From positions 62,001 through 126,000 of the forward strand of contig JAGCPF010000051.1 in NCBI GenBank assembly GCA_017642335.1: a DNA stretch of 64,000 bases, given 5' to 3'. Numbering within the stretch: position 1 is the stretch's first letter; every line of letters starts with the position of its first letter. The notes beneath the pieces are model-generated. The model saw only the letters and a list, made by a program, of their open reading frames with translations. It had not been told where the DNA came from and did not search any database. Made by a program: the position numbers and the translations under genes. Of this stretch, positions 58,445 to 64,000 are shown piece after piece. The stretch is from Fibrobacter sp. GTDB taxonomy: Bacteria; Fibrobacterota; Fibrobacteria; Fibrobacterales; Fibrobacteraceae.

Positions 58445-59677
58445 TTATCGACGTGACTTGAATGGACTACTGGAGCGTCCGCTGTTCCGGCTGTTATCGG
58501 AGCTGCGGTCATCCCTTGAATTGCTCTCGTAGTGACGCGGAGCCGGAGATGGCCTCGGTGCGGGCGCAGGGGCAGCAGCCGGGCGCGGTGCGGGCGCAGG
58601 GGCAGCAGCCGGGCGCGGTGCCGGAGCGGGAGCCACGGAACGCGGCGCAGGAGCGGGAGCCGGTCTGTAAACAGCCTGATTATCCGTCGCACGGTTATCA
58701 GAGGTTGACCTATGCAACACCGGGGCCGGAGCAGACTGACGCGGCGCAGGGGCAGCAGTCGGGCGCGGTGCAGGAGCGGGTGCCACGGAACGCGATGCTG
58801 GGGCCGGAGCCGGACGCGGTGCAGGAGCCGGAGCCAAGCGCGGTGCCGGAGCGGGTGCCGCGGAACGCGGTGCTGGGGCATGGCGAGGCGGCGGAGCATG
58901 GTGAGGAGCTGGCGCAAAATGGCGCGGAGGCGGCCTATACCGGTGCGGATGGTGCGGAATCGGACGATGCGGATACCAGCGGTAATTGCGCACGTAAATC
59001 ACGCGGGGCCCCCAGTCAAACCAGCAAGAACCCCATCCCCATTCGCCATACCAAGTGCCAAGCCACACGCCGCTACTATACCGGACATAGGTGGTATAGC
59101 CATCGGCACGCACATAATAGACGACACGGGGATTGTACACCGGCACATAGACATATTCGGTACGGGTCGGCTGGACGATAATGGTTGTATCCACAGTCAC
59201 CGTGACCTGCTCGTTCGACTTCAAGTGGCCATAGTCATAGGCCTTATGACGCAGACGTTGCACGGCGTCGAGGACCCCCTCCTTTTGGGAGGCGACCGCA
59301 TCCCCAAGCTGGTCAGTCCAGGTCGGATACTTGGCCATCATGTCCAAAACCGTCGGGAAAGGAATCAGGGCCTGGACGCTCGGGTCATAGGTCAAGTTGG
59401 CATCTTCGATAGACTTGGCCAAGGTCTCCCCACTCTGGTTCTTGTGGGACTGGGCAAAAGCATTTGCAGCGGGAATCTGGTCACCGAAAGTCGATGCGGT
59501 GAGCACATGGATTAGCAAGGGGTCTGGATAAAGGGCAATCGTCGAAACGAGTGTATCCAGTTCGGCCGGAGTATAGTTGGCCTGACCAAAGGCAAGACCC
59601 GAAAAAAGCAAAAACAGGGGGAGCGCTTTCCGGATCCACCGGGGCAAAAATCTCGATTTCAAGGTGTTTTCAGTCAT
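58445..59677 (-). CDS. DUF3300 protein with Pro/Ala/Arg-rich repeats
   Basis: A 410-aa exported protein. After a signal peptide ending SGLAFGQA, the DUF3300 domain shows TLVSTIALYPDPLLIHVLTAS, TWTDQLGDAVASQ and VYVPVYNPRVVYY. The C-terminal 180 residues are repeats of APAPRPAPAP and SVAPAPAPRP type, ending SSSPFKSRR. AAAGGAGGAGG precedes the chosen ATG. The repeated coding region has a strong GC bias and opposite-strand open frames. Family function is unknown. Confidence 0.8.
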   Translation of the reverse strand: MTENTLKSRFLPRWIRKALPLFLLFSGLAFGQANYTPAELDTLVSTIALYPDPLLIHVLTASTFGDQIPAANAFAQSHKNQSGETLAKSIEDANLTYDPSVQALIPFPTVLDMMAKYPTWTDQLGDAVASQKEGVLDAVQRLRHKAYDYGHLKSNEQVTVTVDTTIIVQPTRTEYVYVPVYNPRVVYYVRADGYTTYVRYSSGVWLGTWYGEWGWGSCWFDWGPRVIYVRNYRWYPHRPIPHHPHRYRPPPRHFAPAPHHAPPPRHAPAPRSAAPAPAPRLAPAPAPRPAPAPASRSVAPAPAPRPTAAPAPRQSAPAPVLHRSTSDNRATDNQAVYRPAPAPAPRSVAPAPAPRPAAAPAPAPRPAAAPAPAPRPSPAPRHYESNSRDDRSSDNSRNSGRSSSPFKSRR

Positions 59678-59871
59678 GGAAACCTCCTCCTTTATAAAAT
59701 ACATCTATTAGATGCTCTTGACCAATATTTGGTTTCGAAAAAATCCCGTTTTTTTGCAAAAAAAGGCACCCGCGTAGAAAACACAACAACATTTTACAAC
59801 ACGTAAACTTGAATTAACAAAGCGTTTTCCGACAGAACATATAAATTTATGTAAAATGTTGGAGGCAACAT

Positions 59872-61875
59872 ATGAACATGTTGGTTAGAGTTGTGGCGCC
59901 AGTCGCCCTTGTTGTGGGGTTAGGGTTTTCTCAGACCTATGACCTCCCTATTATCTTTGTTGACACCAAGCAAAAATGCCTGGACATGAATGTCACCGAT
60001 AAAATCCCTGCCACAATGAGGGTGTTGGACGGAAAAACAAACAGCGTGGCCGACAGTGCCAAAGGCACCCTCTATGACATTGGCATCAAGGTGAGAGGAC
60101 AGTCCTCCGCCACATTCCCCAAGCCCGGTTACACCATCGAAGTCCGAGACAACAAGGGAGAAGCCATCGACGTGAGCATGCTCGGGCTCCCGCCTTCCGA
60201 CGACTGGATTTTCCACGGGCCCTATGTGGACAAGAGCATGATTAGAAACTCGCTCGCCCACTGGTTCTTTAGGCAGGCTGGTCGCTATAGTCCCCGCACC
60301 AAGCACTTTGACCTCTACATCAACGGCGTGTATCGCGGCGTGTACGTGCTTATCGAAAAAATCAAACGCGGCAAGTACCGCGTGAACGTAAGCAAGCTTA
60401 AAGAAACCGACATTGCCGGGGACAGCCTTACGGGTGGCTACGTCTGGGCATTCGACAAGACTGGGACCAATACCGGTGGCGCAGGCAACAACAACAAGGG
60501 CGGTATCGAACAAGAAGGTTTCAAGACTTCCGATGGCTTGAACGTCATTCTGCACTATCCCAAGAAAGAGAATATCCAAAAGCAGCAGGAAGAATACCTG
60601 AAGAAGTACCTGAATGACCTCGAAGGCCTCTTCAAGAACGGCAAGAACGGAGCCGGATACGAAAATTACGTAGACCTCGGATCCGCCATCGACTACGTTT
60701 TGCATCAGGAACTGACCAACAACGCAGACTCCTACTGGTGCAGTTTCTTCCTGTTCAAGCCCAAGGATAGCAAGGGCGGCAAAGTGACTCTCGGCCCTCC
60801 GTGGGACTTCAACCTCGCCATGAGTAACGGAACCCAACCCGAAAACGGCGGTGGCCAACAAGGCGGCGGCATGTGGGGCGGCATGGGCGGCATGGGTGGC
60901 GGCTTCGGAAGCTCGGGCACCAGCGGCTGGCAAATCGAAAACAGCAGCAAGTTCGGCGGTGGCGGCGGCATGATGGGCATGGGCTTCTCCGGCCCTAACT
61001 GGCTGTACCAATTGTGGAAAAACGACTCTAAGTATCAGAGTGAACTGAAAAAACGCTGGGCTGAACTCCGTAGCGGCGTTTGGCACGACAAGACCATGGA
61101 CAAGTACCTGGATTCCATGAAGACTTACCTGAAGAACGGCGCAGACCGCAACTTCAAGCGCTGGCCGAACTTGGGTAAAGCCAGTGGCACCTATGATTCC
61201 GACCCGGAACCGATGAAATACTGCAACCAGGGCGGCGGCCAGCAAGGCGGCGGCATGGGCGGCATGGGCGGCATGTGGGGCGGCAGGGGAGGCATGGGCG
61301 GCATGGGCGGCATGGGCATGCCCATGGGCGGCTACAACGCTAATACCTGGGAAGGCGAGTTTGAACATGTCCGCAAGAAGATGAAAGAAAGAATGGCCTG
61401 GATGGACCAGCAGCTCGGCTTTACGCAACCCGCAAATCCGACCGTGATGGAACCTCTGGTTGCCGACATTCATGAACCGGATTGGCAGAATGATAATAAC
61501 CCATCCGAAACGAAACCGAGCCAGACGACTCCGAGCCAGACGACGACACCGGGTCAAACGACAACCCCGGGTCAGACGACTCCAGGACAGTCGACTCACA
61601 GAGACTCCTCCAGTTGGCATCATGGATCGGGTTCCAATCCATTTATGGGCATGGACGATTTCAGCAGGCTCTCCCCGATGAACTTCTTTGCCGTGAATGA
61701 CAATCATCTTGAAATCCATACAGCTATTTCAGGTACGCTTGCCCTTATCGACCTGAACGGAGCTGTCCTGTACAAGACCCAAATCAAGGCCGGCGTCACG
61801 ACCCTGAGGATTCCGTCCAAGGCAAGGGACAAGCACTGGATTGTCACGCTCAACGGCAAGATGATGAACAAATAA
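59872..61875 (+). CDS. secreted CotH-kinase-family protein with Gly/Met-rich inserts (paralog 1)
   Basis: A 667-aa exported protein. After a short signal (ALVVGLGFSQ) the CotH core is visible: KVRGQSSATFPKPGYTIEV, DKSMIRNSLAHWFFR, LYINGVYRGVYVLIEKIKRG and GPPWDFNLAMSN, with Asp and Glu positions expected for kinase metal and ATP binding. Two Gly/Met inserts (GGMWGGMGGMGGG near 330; GGMGGMWGGRGGMG near 464) and a Thr/Pro linker (TTTPGQTTTPGQ) precede a C-terminal domain LALIDLNGAVLYKTQ...WIVTLNGKMMNK that resembles a T9SS-type sorting domain. TGGAGG precedes the ATG. Confidence 0.8.
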   Translation: MNMLVRVVAPVALVVGLGFSQTYDLPIIFVDTKQKCLDMNVTDKIPATMRVLDGKTNSVADSAKGTLYDIGIKVRGQSSATFPKPGYTIEVRDNKGEAIDVSMLGLPPSDDWIFHGPYVDKSMIRNSLAHWFFRQAGRYSPRTKHFDLYINGVYRGVYVLIEKIKRGKYRVNVSKLKETDIAGDSLTGGYVWAFDKTGTNTGGAGNNNKGGIEQEGFKTSDGLNVILHYPKKENIQKQQEEYLKKYLNDLEGLFKNGKNGAGYENYVDLGSAIDYVLHQELTNNADSYWCSFFLFKPKDSKGGKVTLGPPWDFNLAMSNGTQPENGGGQQGGGMWGGMGGMGGGFGSSGTSGWQIENSSKFGGGGGMMGMGFSGPNWLYQLWKNDSKYQSELKKRWAELRSGVWHDKTMDKYLDSMKTYLKNGADRNFKRWPNLGKASGTYDSDPEPMKYCNQGGGQQGGGMGGMGGMWGGRGGMGGMGGMGMPMGGYNANTWEGEFEHVRKKMKERMAWMDQQLGFTQPANPTVMEPLVADIHEPDWQNDNNPSETKPSQTTPSQTTTPGQTTTPGQTTPGQSTHRDSSSWHHGSGSNPFMGMDDFSRLSPMNFFAVNDNHLEIHTAISGTLALIDLNGAVLYKTQIKAGVTTLRIPSKARDKHWIVTLNGKMMNK

Positions 61876-61898
61876 TCTTTCGGTATTTTGAGATAGCC

Positions 61899-61936
61899 AA
61901 AGAAGGGCTGCCCAAGCAGGCAGTCCTTCTTTTTTT
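61899..61936 (+). terminator. rho-independent terminator after CotH paralog 1
   Basis: AAGAAGG...CCTTCTT stem with inner GCC/GGC pairs, followed by TTTTT. Same design as the terminator of the next gene. Confidence 0.8.
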
Positions 61937-62084
61937 GGGCTAAAAAAGCGAAATTTCAGCTTTTTTTCAAAAAAAAACAAAAATGTCAACATTGACAACG
62001 CAAAAAGCAAGTGTTCATCGACAAATATAAATGTCTCCCGGCAAATCATATAGATTATTAATGGTGTTTGGCCAAGGAGAGTAT

Positions 62085-63935
62085 ATGTTTAGCAAACCCA
62101 AAATTATTTTCTATGGCTTTATCTTTGCCATGGTAATTCCGTTGTTCGCGCAGACCATCGATCTACCTGCGATTTTCATTGACACCAAGCAAAAATGTCT
62201 TGACAACAAAGTCACCGAAAAGATTCCCGCCACCATGAAAGTGCTGGACGGAGCAACAAACAATGTCGCTGACAGCGCCAAGGGGACACTCTACGATATC
62301 GGCATCAAGGTCCGTGGTCAGTCTTCTGCCATGTTCCCCAAGCCTGGCTACAGCATCGAGATTCGCGACGATAAGGGCGAAGGCACGGACGTGAGCATGT
62401 TCGGGCTCCCGCCCAGCGACGACTGGGTGCTGCACGGCCCCTATGTAGACAAGAGCATGTTGCGCAACGCACTCGCCTACTGGCTCTTTAGGCAGGCAGG
62501 CCGTTACGCTCCGCGCACCAAGCATTTCGACCTCTACATCAACGGAGTGTACCGTGGTGTGTATGTGATGGTTGAAAAAATCAAACGCGGCAAGTACCGC
62601 GTGAATATCAGCAAGCTTAAAGAAACCGATATTGCCGGCGACAGCCTTACTGGCGGTTACCTTTGGGCATTCGACAAAGTCGGCACCAACACCGGTGGCG
62701 GCGGCAGCAACAACCAGGGCGGCATCGAAGCCGAAGGTTTCAACACCTCCGACGGTCTGAATGTCATTTTGCACTACCCCAAGAAAGCAAACATTCAGAA
62801 GCAGCAGGAAGAATACCTGAAGAAGTATCTGAACGACCTCGAAGCGCTGTTCAAAAACGGCAAAAACGGTGACGGATACGATAAATACGTGGATCTCGCT
62901 TCTGCCGTCGACTACGTCTTGCATCAAGAAATCACCAACAATGGCGACTCCTACTGGTGCAGTTTCTTCTTGTACAAGCCCAAGGACAAGGGCGGCAAGG
63001 ATGGCAAGGAATTCAAGGAAGGCAAGGTGACCCTTGGCCCGCCGTGGGACTTCAACCTCGCCATGAGCAATGGCGGCATGATGGGGGGCTATGGCGGCGG
63101 CAACAGCTGGCAAATTGAAAGCAATGGCGGTGGCGGGGGCGGTTTTGGCTTCGGCATGGGCGGCATGGGCGGCATGGGTAGCCTGAAAGCCCCGAACTGG
63201 CTCATCGGACTGTGGAAGAGAAGCGATTACCAGAGCGAAATGAAAAAACGTTGGGCCGAACTCCGCAGTGGTGTTTGGCACACCAAAGTCATGGATGCTT
63301 ACCTAGATTCCATGAAGACATACCTGAAAAACGCCGCCGACAGAAACTTCAAGCGCTGGCCGAACCTGGGACAAAACAGCGGCCAGGGTGATACCGACCC
63401 GGAGCCGATGAAATACTGTAACGGCAGCGGAAGTTCCGGCATGAAGATGGGCATGGGCGGCAACAACGCCAATACTTGGGACGGCGAAGTGGAACATCTC
63501 CGCACAAAAATGAAAGAAAGAATACAGTGGATGGACCAGAAGTTTGGATTTACGGAACCAGCAAATCCTGTTGTAACAGAACCGCTGGTCGCCGACATTC
63601 ACAATCCCGACTGGCAGCACGACAAGGACACTGCCGATGTTGAAGTCGAGGTTGCGGATTCCACGAAGCAGCAAGGCGGCAACAACGACACCATTCCGAA
63701 GCCGCTGTACATGGACGATTTCAGCAGGCTGGCCCCGGCGAACTTCTTTGCCGTGAATGGCGACCATATCGACGTCCAGACAACTCTGGGTGGAACCTTC
63801 GCCCTTCTCGACCTGAATGGCACGGTTCTGTACAAGACCCGCATCAAGGCCGGCCTCACGACCTTGAAGATTCCTGCCAAGGCAAGGAACAAGCACTGGA
63901 TAGCGACTCTCAACGGCAAGATGATGAACAGATAG
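62085..63935 (+). CDS. secreted CotH-kinase-family protein (paralog 2)
   Basis: A 616-aa protein highly similar to the previous gene product over the core (for example KVRGQSSAMFPKPGYSIEI, DKSMLRNALAYWLFRQAGRY and GPPWDFNLAMSNG) and the C-terminal sorting-like domain. It has a shorter Gly/Met insert (GGGGGFGFGMGGMGGMG near 350), a different linker (ADVEVEVADSTKQQGG), and a signal peptide ending VIPLFAQ. AAGGAGA lies 5 nt before the chosen ATG; an upstream start at 62031 lacks one. It is separated from paralog 1 by its terminator and a promoter gap, so it is a tandem duplicate with its own control. Confidence 0.8.
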   Translation: MFSKPKIIFYGFIFAMVIPLFAQTIDLPAIFIDTKQKCLDNKVTEKIPATMKVLDGATNNVADSAKGTLYDIGIKVRGQSSAMFPKPGYSIEIRDDKGEGTDVSMFGLPPSDDWVLHGPYVDKSMLRNALAYWLFRQAGRYAPRTKHFDLYINGVYRGVYVMVEKIKRGKYRVNISKLKETDIAGDSLTGGYLWAFDKVGTNTGGGGSNNQGGIEAEGFNTSDGLNVILHYPKKANIQKQQEEYLKKYLNDLEALFKNGKNGDGYDKYVDLASAVDYVLHQEITNNGDSYWCSFFLYKPKDKGGKDGKEFKEGKVTLGPPWDFNLAMSNGGMMGGYGGGNSWQIESNGGGGGGFGFGMGGMGGMGSLKAPNWLIGLWKRSDYQSEMKKRWAELRSGVWHTKVMDAYLDSMKTYLKNAADRNFKRWPNLGQNSGQGDTDPEPMKYCNGSGSSGMKMGMGGNNANTWDGEVEHLRTKMKERIQWMDQKFGFTEPANPVVTEPLVADIHNPDWQHDKDTADVEVEVADSTKQQGGNNDTIPKPLYMDDFSRLAPANFFAVNGDHIDVQTTLGGTFALLDLNGTVLYKTRIKAGLTTLKIPAKARNKHWIATLNGKMMNR

Positions 63936-63958
63936 CCAAGTTTAGATTCAAGTAGACC

Positions 63959-63995
63959 AGAAGGGTTCCCCCAAGTGGGAAGCCCTTCTTTTTTT
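63959..63995 (+). terminator. rho-independent terminator after CotH paralog 2
   Basis: AGAAGGG...CCCTTCT stem with inner CCC/GGG pairs and a T7 tract. It parallels the terminator after paralog 1, so the duplicated unit probably included it. Confidence 0.8.
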
Positions 63996-64000
63996 GCAAA

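Noticed and set aside
58462..59181. Long open frames on the plus strand across the DUF3300 repeats
   Set aside because: Encoded by the complementary strand of Pro/Ala/Arg repeats; the DUF3300 motifs fix the minus strand as coding.
59920..61719. 599-aa open frame antisense to CotH paralog 1, and a similar 372-aa frame antisense to paralog 2
   Set aside because: Both follow from the biased codons of the duplicated CotH genes and contain no independent motifs.

Overview
The window looks like a chromosomal contig of Fibrobacter or a close relative in the Fibrobacterota. The case rests on family content: a TIGR02147 regulator coupled to a lipoprotein, secreted CotH-type proteins with a C-terminal sorting-like domain, many Ser-rich lipoproteins with PCMD-like modules, PEGA, DUF4416, DUF3300 and DUF6056-like proteins, and a PorV-like outer-membrane protein. 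Several promoters match the TAnnTTTG box known from the FCB group and sit a few bases before the start codon. No rRNA is present. There is one tRNA, tRNA-Gln(CTG).

Layout. 1-2657: 3' end of a maltokinase gene, an acetyltransferase-type toxin-antitoxin pair, and cysE. 2774-5396: a lipoprotein and a polytopic membrane protein. 5411-12560: a translation operon on the minus strand (rimP-nusA-infB-rbfA-truB-ribF), with a palindromic element inserted in frame in truB. 12848-23138: small membrane protein, NUDIX hydrolase, envelope proteins (degenerate M23-like, STAS-anchor, PorV-like, beta-barrel, zincin lipoprotein), a XerC/D recombinase and DUF4416. 23197-31020: comEC, hisC-hisN, a barrel protein and clpB.

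31021-36652 is the accessory island, set between clpB and the trx-hisF-tldD operon. It holds a Phd/ParE-type toxin-antitoxin pair, a DUF4143 ATPase whose promoter overlaps four 23-bp-phased iterons, type II-like cas1-cas2 with no effector gene, a DUF2335 membrane-protein operon, a frameshifted secreted protein and a toxin remnant. Three sharp and two eroded copies of a 35-nt CRISPR-like repeat, all in the same orientation, separate these gene-sized blocks. One copy has its own sigma70-like promoter and a terminator, so it could give a tracrRNA-like small RNA. Two others lie directly upstream of minus-strand gene blocks and end in a -10-like TATAAG on that strand. This is the best candidate for an undescribed system: either a CRISPR adaptation module whose spacers are whole genes, or a decayed type II-C locus whose repeats have been reused.

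36731-49857: trx-hisF-tldD; an operon of a barrel protein and two PCMD-like lipoproteins; a PEGA membrane protein; an m5C RNA methyltransferase; tRNA-Gln; the TIGR02147/lipoprotein pair; and an orphan terminator that suggests a small RNA. 49945-64000: two alpha/beta-hydrolase-like proteins with Gly at the nucleophile position, an abundant-looking orphan protein, lpxH, rsmI, lnt, a TPM-domain protein, DUF3300, and tandem CotH paralogs each followed by a strong terminator.

All calls come from reading translated sequence and DNA by eye; no database search was run.
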